A stretch of DNA of 11,712 bases from Ilumatobacteraceae bacterium (GCA_023257035.1 JALRDI010000345.1:1-11712), one strand, 5' to 3'; counted from the first letter of the stretch, positions 1 to 6,419 are shown. Numbers and translations: made by a program. Notes: generated by a model from the letters alone, not told the origin.

Positions 1-1
1 T

Positions 2-346
2 GTAGTACGGGATGTCTTGATGCCATGGAGTTCGCTGAGCGGTGCCTGGTTCTTTCACCAGCATGTGGTCATGGAAGAACCGAACCTGCTGCGAGCCCAT
101 CAACTCTGATGCGAGGTGAGCAAGCGCAGGTAACCGAACGACCTGTTCGACTTCTGGAACACGCTGCCATGAGCAGAAATCTTCAATAAACGAACCGTCC
201 TCTTCAGCACTTGCACGTTTTGCCAGCGGTGAAAGATTGTTGATGTTCGCCTCGATTGCAGCGGCGACCATGCCTACTTCTTCTTCATTGAGAGCCTGGC
301 GGATGACGACAGCTCCGTGTTGTTGATACTCAGAGCGCAGGTTCAT
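2..346 (-). CDS. Phytanoyl-CoA dioxygenase (PhyH) family protein, N-terminal part
   Basis: This minus-strand reading frame runs off the left edge, so only about 115 N-terminal residues are visible. It opens with a PhyH-like start (HGAVVIRQAL at 10-19). It ends in VRFFHDHMLVKEP (88-100) and then TPWHQDIPYY (106-115). The H109-x-D111 pair fits the first two ligands of the 2-His-1-Asp iron site of Fe(II)/2-oxoglutarate oxygenases of this family. The distal His and the 2-oxoglutarate-binding Arg would lie outside the window. The substrate cannot be told. The start at 346 has AAGGA directly against the ATG, which is unusually close. An in-frame ATG at 394 would add 16 residues but has no clear ribosome binding site. 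The gene diverges from the cox accessory operon and has no obvious functional link to it. Confidence 0.8.
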   Translation of the reverse strand, partial: MNLRSEYQQHGAVVIRQALNEEEVGMVAAAIEANINNLSPLAKRASAEEDGSFIEDFCSWQRVPEVEQVVRLPALAHLASELMGSQQVRFFHDHMLVKEPGTAQRTPWHQDIPYY

Positions 347-456
347 TCCTTCAGTCTTCCATGCAGAGAAACGACTCGTTACGTGTCCCGTCATTCAACA
401 ACACCAACAAGGCTCTCCACACGGCAGGAACACAGGAAACGATTTAGTCTTCATCT
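347..456. promoter_or_regulatory. Divergent intergenic region between PhyH gene and cox accessory operon
   Basis: This stretch of about 110 bases separates two divergently transcribed genes, so it should hold promoters for both. On the plus strand a TAGTCT at 445-450 fits the loose -10 pattern TAnnnT. It ends six bases before the ATG at 457, and no Shine-Dalgarno sequence precedes that ATG, so a leaderless transcript is possible. I found no convincing -35 element, inverted repeat or operator here. Confidence 0.35.
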
Positions 457-1341
457 ATGTACGGAGCAGCAATTACGGCGGTGTCATGCCTTCGGGCAAA
501 CACCGAAGCTCACATTGCATGGATGGTCTCGTCAAAGGGGTTACCAGCCCACGATCCCACCGAGGTAGTCACTCTCACGGCAGGAGGCGGCTACATCGGG
601 TCGCTGTGCAACGGCATTTTGAACCAGCATGTCGAATTCATTCCTGGATCAACTCGGGGGCGACTCGTCAACATCGAACTCTCAGGTACCGACGCTCTCA
701 TTGCAGGAATTCCCGATGGCGGGATCGCCACCGTCGCAATCGCTCCAGCTGCAGTGCTTCCAGAACCACTCTGGGCGGCGCTTCTAGAGCGAACACCAGT
801 AATGCTCTCGGCCACCATCGAAAATGGAACTCTGGACGGGTTCACACTGGGCCCCGTTGATGACGCAATTGAAGGATCAGGAACTCGATCCGAACTCAGC
901 GATCAACAGCTTCGATCGTGCTTTGTTCCAGTACAACGACTTGCCGTCTTTGGTAACGGCCCTATTGTCGACGCACTTACAACCTACGCCTCTGCACTCG
1001 GATGGCAGGTTGCAGCTGCAGGTGAACCAGAGCGCGGAATTGGTCTTATGAACGCTCTGTCACATATCGACTCTGCAGTCATCATGGGCCATGACGTCGA
1101 ATCTTCAAGTCGAGTACTTGAGGCCGCACTCGAAAGTGATGCTGGCTACATCGGCTCGATCGGTGCGCCCCGCATGCAAGACCAACGAGCAGACTGGCTT
1201 GCGTATCGAGGCGTGACCGACTTGTCTCGGGTGCATGGCCCTGCAGGTCTCGACATCGCAGCCAGCAACTCCGCCGAAATCGCCCTTTCGGTCATTGCAG
1301 AGGCAGTTGGTCACCACAACCGACGTGCCAGCGCGGAATAG
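457..1341 (+). CDS. XdhC/CoxF-CoxI-like molybdenum cofactor maturation protein
   Basis: A 294-aa XdhC-family protein. XdhC-type proteins bind the molybdenum cofactor and support its modification before insertion into hydroxylases of the xanthine dehydrogenase/CODH family. CoxF and CoxI are the members in classical cox clusters. The N-terminal half keeps the glycine-rich segment TAGGGYIGSLCNGILNQ (41-57). The C-terminal half is a Rossmann-type XdhC_C domain: LAVFGNGPIVDAL (162-174), GHD (211-213), AGYIGSIGAPRMQDQR (229-244) and the family-typical GPAGLDIAASNSAEIALSVIAEAV region (261-284). An in-frame stop lies four codons upstream, so translation cannot start earlier. No clear ribosome binding site is present, and a GTG at 481 is a possible alternative start. 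It is the first gene of the plus-strand operon and is followed by the 86-aa gene after 53 bases. A second, quite different XdhC-type protein is encoded at 6413-7360, so the locus has two, as in the classical CoxF/CoxI arrangement. I cannot say which of the two names applies. Confidence 0.85.
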   Translation: MYGAAITAVSCLRANTEAHIAWMVSSKGLPAHDPTEVVTLTAGGGYIGSLCNGILNQHVEFIPGSTRGRLVNIELSGTDALIAGIPDGGIATVAIAPAAVLPEPLWAALLERTPVMLSATIENGTLDGFTLGPVDDAIEGSGTRSELSDQQLRSCFVPVQRLAVFGNGPIVDALTTYASALGWQVAAAGEPERGIGLMNALSHIDSAVIMGHDVESSSRVLEAALESDAGYIGSIGAPRMQDQRADWLAYRGVTDLSRVHGPAGLDIAASNSAEIALSVIAEAVGHHNRRASAE

Positions 1342-1351
1342 ATCTCGATAC

Positions 1352-1367
1352 AGAACGTTCTTACAAT
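1352..1367 (+). promoter_or_regulatory. Candidate internal promoter with a 10-bp palindrome
   Basis: In the 53-base gap before the 86-aa gene, a perfect 10-bp palindrome AGAACGTTCT (1352-1361) is followed directly by TACAAT (1362-1367), one mismatch from the -10 consensus. The -10 lies 27 bases before the ATG at 1395, a sensible distance. No good -35 is present: TAGATC at 1339-1344 with 17-bp spacing matches only three of six bases. It may be a regulated secondary promoter for the downstream coxD-coxE genes, but the match could be chance. Confidence 0.3.
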
Positions 1368-1394
1368 GAGAGAAATCACCACAGGAGAAACGTG

Positions 1395-1655
1395 ATGGAC
1401 CATCAACAAGACCCAAAGAAGATGCTGACATCGATTTGGTCGTTGGACGCGGCTGGTGAACTTGACCCTGATGAAAACTGCAGCCCCACAAAGCAGTGCC
1501 GCAATACAAAAGATATGACCTTCGATGGTTATGCACCCGAGGGCACTGATATTGGTGAAGCGTGGCGAGCCTTGTTGCGCCGCGAAGGGAAGATGGCCAA
1601 CAACGGAGAATCCATTCGCGACCTTGTCTTGGGAAATTCGCACCGCGAGGACTGA
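1395..1655 (+). CDS. Small conserved-context hypothetical protein (86 aa)
   Basis: I do not recognise a family. The protein is 86 residues, soluble and highly polar, with no membrane segment or signal peptide. It begins MDHQQDPKKMLTSIWSLDAA, has two cysteines five residues apart in between (NCSPTKQC), and ends in a charged helix-like stretch (GEAWRALLRREGKM, then SIRDLVLG). AGGAG at 1383-1387 is seven bases from the ATG at 1395. The GTG directly upstream at 1392 is in frame but too close to that site. Good ribosome binding, a stop only six bases before the MoxR gene, and a position between XdhC-like and CoxD genes argue that it is real and co-transcribed. A small adaptor or cofactor-handling role in CODH maturation is possible, but this is inferred from neighbours only. 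Confidence 0.7.
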   Translation: MDHQQDPKKMLTSIWSLDAAGELDPDENCSPTKQCRNTKDMTFDGYAPEGTDIGEAWRALLRREGKMANNGESIRDLVLGNSHRED

Positions 1656-1661
1656 TCTGAG

Positions 1662-2546
1662 ATGCCAGCGGCGTTCCCGCCATCTGATGTCGCTGGACTT
1701 ACCAACGACCTAACCGCAACTGGGTACATTCCAGACCGCGGGTTGGCCACTGCAGCATTTCTTGCCCTGAAGCTCGGAAGGCCACTCCTCCTCGAGGGTG
1801 AGGTCGGTGTGGGTAAAACTGAACTCGCAAAAACATTCGCTGCGATGTTCAACCGTGACCTCATCAGGTTGCAGTGTTTTGAAGGAATTGATGCTGGTCA
1901 GGCTCTCTACGAATGGGACTATGCCCGCCAGATGCTTGCGGTGCGTGCCCTCAGCGGGGTTCAAGGCACCGACGTTGACGCTGTAGATGATCTCTTTAGT
2001 GAGTCGTATCTCGTTGAACGACCCCTGCTTAGCGCGGTAAAGGCCGGCGATCGTGCCGTGTTGCTCATTGACGAAGTTGATCGCGCCGATGATGAATTCG
2101 AGGCATTCCTGCTCGAGTTGCTCTCAGATTTTCAGGTGACGATTCCCGAACTTGGAACAATCTCTGCTGCTACTAAGCCGATCGTGATCTTGACATCCAA
2201 TCGCACCCGTGAATTGCATGACGCGCTGAAGCGGCGTTGTCTCTATCACTGGATCGGCTTTCCTGCCCCCGAGCGCGAGCTCCAAATTGTGGCTGCTCGA
2301 CTGCCTGGCATCAGCGAAGCAATGTCAACTCAAATTGTTACAGCGGTGAATCGCCTGCGCGACATGGATCTCACGAAACCGCCTGGTGTGGCTGAAACCC
2401 TCGATTGGGCGACCGCCCTTGACGCCATTGGCGCAGAGGACCTCACAGAAGAACACGCCGCTGACACCCTTGGTGCTGTCCTCAAAGATCGTGACGACCT
2501 CGAGCTTGTTGGAGAGGCGATCGGTCATGTCGTTGACGGTCACTGA
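1662..2546 (+). CDS. coxD: MoxR-type AAA+ ATPase, CoxD
   Basis: A 294-aa AAA+ ATPase of the MoxR family. In Oligotropha carboxidovorans, CoxD is needed to build the sulfur-bridged Mo-Cu centre of CODH, working as an ATP-driven chaperone. Visible motifs are Walker A GEVGVGKT (46-53), Walker B VLLIDEVD (133-140), sensor 1 TSN (178-180) and an arginine-finger candidate in ALKRRC (R191/R192). The sensor-2 region PPGVAETLDWATAL lies in the C-terminal lid. Length and motif spacing are normal for the family. The ATG at 1662 follows the previous stop by six bases, with GAGG at 1647-1650 as a plausible ribosome binding site. The 3' end overlaps the next gene (coxE) by 20 bases, which suggests translational coupling. 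MoxR ATPases regularly pair with VWA proteins, exactly as here. Confidence 0.92.
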   Translation: MPAAFPPSDVAGLTNDLTATGYIPDRGLATAAFLALKLGRPLLLEGEVGVGKTELAKTFAAMFNRDLIRLQCFEGIDAGQALYEWDYARQMLAVRALSGVQGTDVDAVDDLFSESYLVERPLLSAVKAGDRAVLLIDEVDRADDEFEAFLLELLSDFQVTIPELGTISAATKPIVILTSNRTRELHDALKRRCLYHWIGFPAPERELQIVAARLPGISEAMSTQIVTAVNRLRDMDLTKPPGVAETLDWATALDAIGAEDLTEEHAADTLGAVLKDRDDLELVGEAIGHVVDGH

Positions 2547-3666
2547 CGGCGGGTTTACCCAACTCTTCGTCGACTTCTCTGGCGCCCTTCGCGAAGCAGG
2601 CCTTCCAATCGGGACTGATGATGTCATGGCATTGTGTCAAGCCGTCACTGAACTCAACCCGACCGACATCATGGACACCTACTGGGCTGGTCGAACCACA
2701 TTGGTCACCCGACGCGAACACATTCCGGTCTATGACAACGTGTTCCGCCACTTCTTCCTCGACGAGGAGCTATCAGCGCCAGACGACCCTCGGCTAACAA
2801 TGCGAGCAGCGACAAACTCGCAAGGCGTTCTCGAAGTTCCCGATACGGAGTCGTCAGGAAATGAATCAAACGACGAAGAGATCACTCTTGGGTACATGGC
2901 GTCACCAGCAGATGTTCGACGGAACAAACATTTCTCTGAGTGCACCCCAGAAGAGTTGGCCGCCCTCAGGCGAATCATGTCGACGATTCGCGTAACCCCT
3001 CCTCGGCGACGGACACGTCGCAAAGAGCCAGCTACACGCGGTAGGTCGTTACACCTCCGAAAGATGGTGCTTGAAACCATGCGGCGACATGGTGAACCCA
3101 ATGTGTTCATTCACTCGCGTCGGCGTCGGCGTGTTCGACCTCTCATTTTGTTACTCGACGTCTCCGGTTCGATGGCGGACTATTCGCGAAACCTTCTTCA
3201 GTTTGCCTACTCGACTCGACGTGCATCCGGGCGTGTTGAGGTGTTCTGTTTTGGCACTCGACTCACTCGTATTACTCGCCAACTTGATCGGCGGCGTCCA
3301 GACGAAGCCATGGCCGATGCAGCGCAAGCCGTCTTTGATTGGGACGGCGGCACCCGCATCGGTGACAGCATTGCAACGTTTGTTCAGAAATGGGGTCGTC
3401 GCGGAATGGCACGAGGTGGAATCGTCGTCATCTGCTCTGACGGTCTCGACCGAGGCGACCCTGAAGCACTCGATGACGCATTGGAGCGTCTCGAGCGACT
3501 GTGTCACCGAATCGTGTGGATGAATCCACACGTCGGCGACAACACCGAGATTGTTCCAAACAGCGTCGGCATGCTCGTTGCAGAGCCGTACATCGACAAA
3601 CTGCTCTCAGGCCACAACCTGAGAAGCTTGGAAGAGTTCGCCCGCATCTTGCCCGAACTCGGTTAG
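2527..3666 (+). CDS. coxE: VWA-domain protein, CoxE
   Basis: A 379-aa von Willebrand factor A protein of the CoxE family, the partner of the CoxD ATPase in CODH maturation. The N-terminal half is helical and includes MDTYWAGRTTLVTRREH (49-65). An acidic linker (about 105-120) leads to a strongly basic segment (160-172 and 198-204) before the VWA domain. The VWA metal-ion adhesion site is complete: DVSGS (D211, S213, S215), T276 in DGGTRIGD, and D305 in CSDGLDRGD. The start at 2527 is set by GGAGAGG at 2511-2517, nine bases upstream, and by family length. The reading frame is open further upstream to 2386, but that part lies inside coxD and does not look like this family. The basic patch may bind a nucleic acid or an acidic protein surface; that is only a guess. 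Confidence 0.92.
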   Translation: MSLTVTDGGFTQLFVDFSGALREAGLPIGTDDVMALCQAVTELNPTDIMDTYWAGRTTLVTRREHIPVYDNVFRHFFLDEELSAPDDPRLTMRAATNSQGVLEVPDTESSGNESNDEEITLGYMASPADVRRNKHFSECTPEELAALRRIMSTIRVTPPRRRTRRKEPATRGRSLHLRKMVLETMRRHGEPNVFIHSRRRRRVRPLILLLDVSGSMADYSRNLLQFAYSTRRASGRVEVFCFGTRLTRITRQLDRRRPDEAMADAAQAVFDWDGGTRIGDSIATFVQKWGRRGMARGGIVVICSDGLDRGDPEALDDALERLERLCHRIVWMNPHVGDNTEIVPNSVGMLVAEPYIDKLLSGHNLRSLEEFARILPELG

Positions 3667-3675
3667 GAGATCAGC

Positions 3676-3963
3676 ATGAATTTCAGCATTTCGATCGTCG
3701 CCGAGGGCGACCGCGAAATCACGCTCGACGAGGTTGTCGAGCTTGCCGACGCAGTTGCCTCACTGAATGGTGTCGCAAGCGGAGCTGGATCATTTTCGTA
3801 CGGCGCCCAGATCGTGGTCGATGCGCCAAATTCTGATGAAGCGGTCGACCTTGCGATTCCACTCTTCATTGATGCTGCCCGTCGAGCGGGTCTTCCCGAA
3901 TGGCCAGTCACACGAGCGGAAACCATTAGCGAAATCGATGAACTCGAGGAACTTGACCCGTGA
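3676..3963 (+). CDS. Small hypothetical protein (95 aa), alpha/beta type
   Basis: I do not recognise a named family. The 95-aa product starts MNFSISIVAEGDREITLDEV and has alternating strand- and helix-like segments: a beta strand (2-8), helix (17-30), a second strand pair around FSYGAQIVVDA (40-50), a helix (54-70) and a short acidic tail (DELEELDP). This looks like a small compact alpha/beta domain, soluble and acidic. GGAG at 3667-3670 provides a ribosome binding site, and the gene begins nine bases after coxE. Its stop overlaps the GTG start of the next gene (GTGA at 3960-3963), so the two are probably co-translated. Membership of the coxD-coxE operon is clear. Its function is not. Confidence 0.75.
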   Translation: MNFSISIVAEGDREITLDEVVELADAVASLNGVASGAGSFSYGAQIVVDAPNSDEAVDLAIPLFIDAARRAGLPEWPVTRAETISEIDELEELDP

Positions 3964-4403
3964 TTCGCCTCGGCTCGCTTGCCGGATACCCGTTCGAGGG
4001 TCCTCGTGTCTTAGCTGGCTGGACCGCGCCTGCCAAGCCGGCGGTCTACGCAATCCTCTGTCGAAACGATCCTGAAGGAAAGCCGAACGATTACTCAGTG
4101 ATCTATGTCGGTCACTCTGATGACCTCTCTCAAGAGCGCTTCCCGTTCAGGCACCCCCATGCCTCAGCGTGGACAAAACGAGCGGGCTCAAAGTGGAATT
4201 TGCACATCTGCACCTACGAGGTGCCAGGCGGCATGCGATCACACCGGGATCAAATTTCTCAGGAACTCATCGCTGTCTACAAGCCAACCTGTAACCCTGA
4301 GCAATATGACCGCCAGTGGCGAGCCGAGTGGATCGGTTCGTACTCGGCGCCAACAACAGCTCCTCTGACGACGTCAACTGAGGTTGACGCCAAAGATCTG
4401 TAG
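3960..4403 (+). CDS. Divergent GIY-YIG-like domain protein
   Basis: A 147-aa protein with the pattern of a diverged GIY-YIG nuclease fold. It shows AVYAIL (28-33) for the GIY strand and SVIYVGHSDDL (46-56) for the YIG strand. R60 or R64 in ERFPFRHPHA would be the catalytic Arg. A beta strand WNLHICTYEVPGG (79-91) follows, then QELIAVYKPTCN (101-112), with E102 as the metal-binding Glu and N112 as the common terminal Asn. The C-terminal tail (about 128-147) is low-complexity and Thr-rich. The assignment rests on spaced motifs rather than overall similarity. The GTG start overlaps the previous stop by four bases. It is the last gene of the plus-strand operon. GIY-YIG proteins usually cut DNA, so its place beside CODH maturation genes is odd. 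It may be a passenger or a non-nuclease derivative. Confidence 0.6.
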   Translation: MIRLGSLAGYPFEGPRVLAGWTAPAKPAVYAILCRNDPEGKPNDYSVIYVGHSDDLSQERFPFRHPHASAWTKRAGSKWNLHICTYEVPGGMRSHRDQISQELIAVYKPTCNPEQYDRQWRAEWIGSYSAPTTAPLTTSTEVDAKDL

Positions 4404-4443
4404 ACGCTTCTACCTGCGGAAGCCGACACCGTCGAGTTGACGG
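4400..4443. other. Convergent operon junction, small hairpins but no clear terminator
   Basis: The stop codons of the two convergent operons are only six bases apart. The junction holds GTAGA-CGCT-TCTAC (4400-4413), a 5-bp stem, and CCGTC-GAGTT-GACGG (4429-4443), another 5-bp stem inside the last minus-strand gene. Neither is followed by a T tract on either strand, so I do not call an intrinsic terminator. Termination may be factor-dependent, or the transcripts may overlap. Confidence 0.3.
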
Positions 4444-4769
4444 GTGCGACGCGTTCCCATCGCCGGTTTTGCCGGTGGACGCTCAGTGCCCTCCGGCTCA
4501 GGCTGGTAGGTCGCTCCGGTCACAATGCCTTCGGCCATCCCGTAGAGCAATGGCAATGCTCCAGCGATGACCCCGCCAGTCTGATTAATGCGTTCTACGC
4601 CTGGGGCAATTACTTCGGCATTCTTTTTGATATCCCAGACAACGTCCGCGCACTCCTCAAGTTTTCCAGCAACTTGAGTGAGTTGTCCGCCGACGATGTA
4701 GAGGTAGATCGCAAGACCTGCAATCAGCAGAGCGATATCAATCACGGTGAGAACGACAAGTGTGGTCAT
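4410..4769 (-). CDS. Single-pass membrane microprotein A, last gene of cox operon
   Basis: A 119-aa protein of unknown family. A hydrophobic N-terminal helix (about 3-27, TLVVLTVIDIALLIAGLAIY) is followed by the motif VAGKLEEC that is shared in spaced form with the four upstream genes. Next comes a helical region (to about 80), then a proline- and arginine-rich tail (PEPEGTERPPAKPAMGTRRT) that the siblings lack. Its ATG overlaps the previous stop in ATGA (4766-4769), which implies translational coupling. It is the longest of the five tandem paralogs and ends the operon next to the convergent coxD-coxE operon. I infer a membrane-anchored structural or assembly role linked to CODH. No catalytic motif is visible. 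Confidence 0.75.
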   Translation of the reverse strand: MTTLVVLTVIDIALLIAGLAIYLYIVGGQLTQVAGKLEECADVVWDIKKNAEVIAPGVERINQTGGVIAGALPLLYGMAEGIVTGATYQPEPEGTERPPAKPAMGTRRTRQLDGVGFRR

Positions 4770-5050
4770 GAGCGCACCTTCTCTAGTACACGGCCAAGGA
4801 ATAAGTGGTGTTCGAGGCCTTCTGCGAGCACGGCGTCAACTCGGACAGCAGTTTCACCGATCAGAGCAGTGTCATCCGTGTTTGCCTTCGCCTGGTCGAG
4901 AGTCGCTTTGATCATCGACACCCTGGTGTCAATCGTTCGCACCAGCACGACGAGGATCGTGAGTAGTGCTGCAACAGCAAGCACGACCACAAAGCCGAGC
5001 ACAATCGCCCACCACCACAATGTTTCCTGTGAATCAGTCAGTGCCAACAT
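4766..5050 (-). CDS. Single-pass membrane microprotein B
   Basis: A 94-aa protein of unknown family. The start is taken at 5050, where GGGAGG (5056-5061) lies five bases upstream and the previous stop is one base away. An earlier in-frame ATG at 5113 would run through the upstream gene. A short polar N-terminus is followed by a hydrophobic segment (about 11-38, rich in V, A and L), then RTIDTRVSMIKATLDQAKAN. Positions R, I, I, L, A and T of this stretch match the next paralog (gene C) at identical spacing. Positive charge right after the membrane helix suggests that the C-terminal helix is cytoplasmic. No enzymatic motif is seen. Likely a membrane-anchored helical scaffold, inferred from context. 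Confidence 0.75.
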   Translation of the reverse strand: MLALTDSQETLWWWAIVLGFVVVLAVAALLTILVVLVRTIDTRVSMIKATLDQAKANTDDTALIGETAVRVDAVLAEGLEHHLFLGRVLEKVRS

Positions 5051-5051
5051 G

Positions 5052-5315
5052 TCAGCCTCCCAACTTCTGACGACCGCGTCGGAGTCCATCGACGATGATG
5101 GTCGCTGAATCAATCGTCGTATTGAGTTCTGAAAGTGCTGCCGTGTGTGTCACAGCATCTTCGAGACCGCTGTTAATGCGTTGTGCTTGGCCTCCAATTG
5201 AACGAGCGAGAAGAAGGATCGGAACAACGAGGGCTACGACAACGAGCACGATTGCGATGCCAATGATGTACCCGATAGCGAAACCTGCGTCGGTTGCTGC
5301 AATGAGTGAAGTCAT
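5052..5315 (-). CDS. Single-pass membrane microprotein C
   Basis: An 87-aa protein of unknown family. Hydrophobic segment at about 11-37 (IGYIIGIAIVLVVVALVVPI within it), then ARSIGGQAQRINSGLEDAVT, which aligns without gaps to gene B (R-[ST]-I-x6-I-x3-L-[DE]-x-A-x3-T). The C-terminal helix is amphipathic and ends RRGRQKLGG. A strong GAGGAGG ribosome binding site precedes the ATG. It lies 10 bases after gene D and one base before gene B. The general plan resembles DUF948-like membrane proteins (one N-terminal membrane helix, long soluble helix), but I would not assign that family without a profile search. Confidence 0.75.
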   Translation of the reverse strand: MTSLIAATDAGFAIGYIIGIAIVLVVVALVVPILLLARSIGGQAQRINSGLEDAVTHTAALSELNTTIDSATIIVDGLRRGRQKLGG

Positions 5316-5325
5316 TTCATCCTCC

Positions 5326-5553
5326 TCAGATCGACTCGGTGAAATCTCGTACTGGCTTCAGCGATGCGTTCACTGAAGGGAGCACCGACGGAACAGTTGA
5401 TGTTCGTTCGGCGATCACTCTGACACCACCTTCGAGAGCGTCGAGGGAACGACGCACTGCAACGAGGTGAAGGATTACTCGGATGAGTCCGAGCGCTGCC
5501 GCCGCAACGATAAGGCCGGCAACGATAAGTGTGACGATTGCTGCTACTGCCAT
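5326..5553 (-). CDS. Single-pass membrane microprotein D
   Basis: A 75-aa protein of unknown family, the shortest of the set. The membrane segment starts at residue 2 and runs to about 27 (Ala/Val/Ile/Leu-rich). It is followed by HLVAVRRSLDALEGGVRVIA, which contains the shared spaced motif as VRRSLDAL. The part GGVRVIAE parallels GGVALIGE in gene E, which supports common ancestry of these two neighbours. The soluble end (about 49-75) contains prolines and is less helical than in the siblings. A GGGGGAG ribosome binding site precedes the ATG. The gap to gene E is nine bases. Confidence 0.72.
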   Translation of the reverse strand: MAVAAIVTLIVAGLIVAAAALGLIRVILHLVAVRRSLDALEGGVRVIAERTSTVPSVLPSVNASLKPVRDFTESI

Positions 5554-5562
5554 TTCTCCCCC

Positions 5563-5817
5563 TTAGCCAAGCAACTTTCCGACGGAGCCGGCGTAACGGA
5601 CAGCTCCATCAGCAACTTCTTCGATAGTTCGATCAGTCGTGGCAAGCAGGTCAGGTGCACCGTCGATTTCACCGATGAGTGCAACTCCACCCGCAAGGGC
5701 GTCGTCTGCGGCTCCACGAATGCGCTCGAGTGCGCCGAGTACACGGCTCAGCAATGCGAGCAGTACCGGAATCACTACAACGATAAGAATGATGTTTCCA
5801 AGTCCCCAAAGTGTCAT
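5563..5817 (-). CDS. Single-pass membrane microprotein E
   Basis: An 84-aa protein of unknown family, the first of the five membrane microproteins and the one next to coxG (11-base gap). A hydrophobic N-terminal helix (about 5-25, GLGNIILIVVVIPVLLALL) is followed by SRVLGALERIRGAADDA, which carries the shared motif as IRGAADDA. Next come GGVALIGE, as in gene D, and an acidic amphipathic helix ending in SVGKLLG. A strong AAAAGGGGGA ribosome binding site precedes the ATG. Basic residues follow the membrane helix (R, then ERIR), so the C-terminal part should be cytoplasmic, the side where CODH works. Function unknown. Confidence 0.75.
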   Translation of the reverse strand: MTLWGLGNIILIVVVIPVLLALLSRVLGALERIRGAADDALAGGVALIGEIDGAPDLLATTDRTIEEVADGAVRYAGSVGKLLG

Positions 5818-5828
5818 GAGTCCCCCTT

Positions 5829-6419
5829 TTAACGACCGGTTGGTTGTGGTTGGTACGGCATGAAGAAACGTCGGAAAACTCGGAGGAGGGCCATGCGGGC
5901 TGCTCGAGCGGTAATTGCAAGACCACTTGCTGCTTTCGCTCCGGTCACACTGTTCGGGTCGAGGCCCTGCGCGATGGCATCCAGGCGACTTTGCATGTTG
6001 ACGCCAAATTCCTGAAGCAGGACTGCGGTCACGTCGGCGACAAGTCCTCGGCCGTATTGAGCAGCCGCACCTGAGATCGTGAGGTCGAGCGACACGTCGA
6101 CGCGGGTTCCTCCGCCAAGCGGCACAAGGGCTGCAGTGAGCGCGAGTTCGGCCTGACCACGACCTTTTCGATCAGCACCCGACGCATCAACCGTGATCGT
6201 CCGATTTGCTTCGTCGCGATCGCGAATCTCCGCTGACCCGGCAAATTCGAGTTTGACCGGGCCGGCTTTGATGATGACGTCGCCCTCAAAGCGATCGTCA
6301 CCGGTTTGATCGGTGAGGTTTGTTCCAGGAAGACAAGCCGCCACCTGCGGAATGTCTCCGAAGAATGTCCAAACCGATTCAATCGGTTGAGACACCTCCA
6401 CTTGTTGCGTTATCAGCAT
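5829..6419 (-). CDS. coxG: CoxG, SRPBCC-family CODH membrane-recruitment protein
   Basis: A 196-aa protein of the CoxG/SRPBCC (START-like) family. CoxG attaches CODH to the cytoplasmic membrane. In mycobacteria it is reported to bind quinone for electron transfer. The fold shows as VEVSQPIESVWTFFGDIPQV (8-27), the hallmark AACLPGTNL (27-35), an alternating strand sheet through about 120, and SGAAAQYGRGLVADVTAVLL (116-135) for the long cavity-closing helix. A C-terminal basic, hydrophobic helix (TARAARMALLRVFRRFFM, 170-187) looks like a membrane-binding element. The start at 6419 has CAGGAGG just upstream and overlaps the previous stop by seven bases. An open frame to 6482 would only extend into the XdhC-YHS gene. 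The five membrane microproteins follow directly. Confidence 0.9.
   Translation of the reverse strand: MLITQQVEVSQPIESVWTFFGDIPQVAACLPGTNLTDQTGDDRFEGDVIIKAGPVKLEFAGSAEIRDRDEANRTITVDASGADRKGRGQAELALTAALVPLGGGTRVDVSLDLTISGAAAQYGRGLVADVTAVLLQEFGVNMQSRLDAIAQGLDPNSVTGAKAASGLAITARAARMALLRVFRRFFMPYQPQPTGR

Noticed and set aside
1105..1683. Minus-strand open frame of 192 codons across the XdhC-like, 86-aa and coxD genes
   Set aside because: It crosses three plus-strand genes with good start signals and shows no recognisable domain.
2386..2526. Upstream extension of coxE to an ATG at 2386
   Set aside because: The added 47 residues are out-of-frame coxD sequence. The start at 2527 has a good ribosome binding site and fits the family.
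4437..5108. Plus-strand open frame of 223 codons opposite the membrane microproteins
   Set aside because: The translation is a Ser/Thr/Arg-rich random-looking chain, while the minus strand has coupled starts, strong ribosome binding sites and consistent membrane helices.
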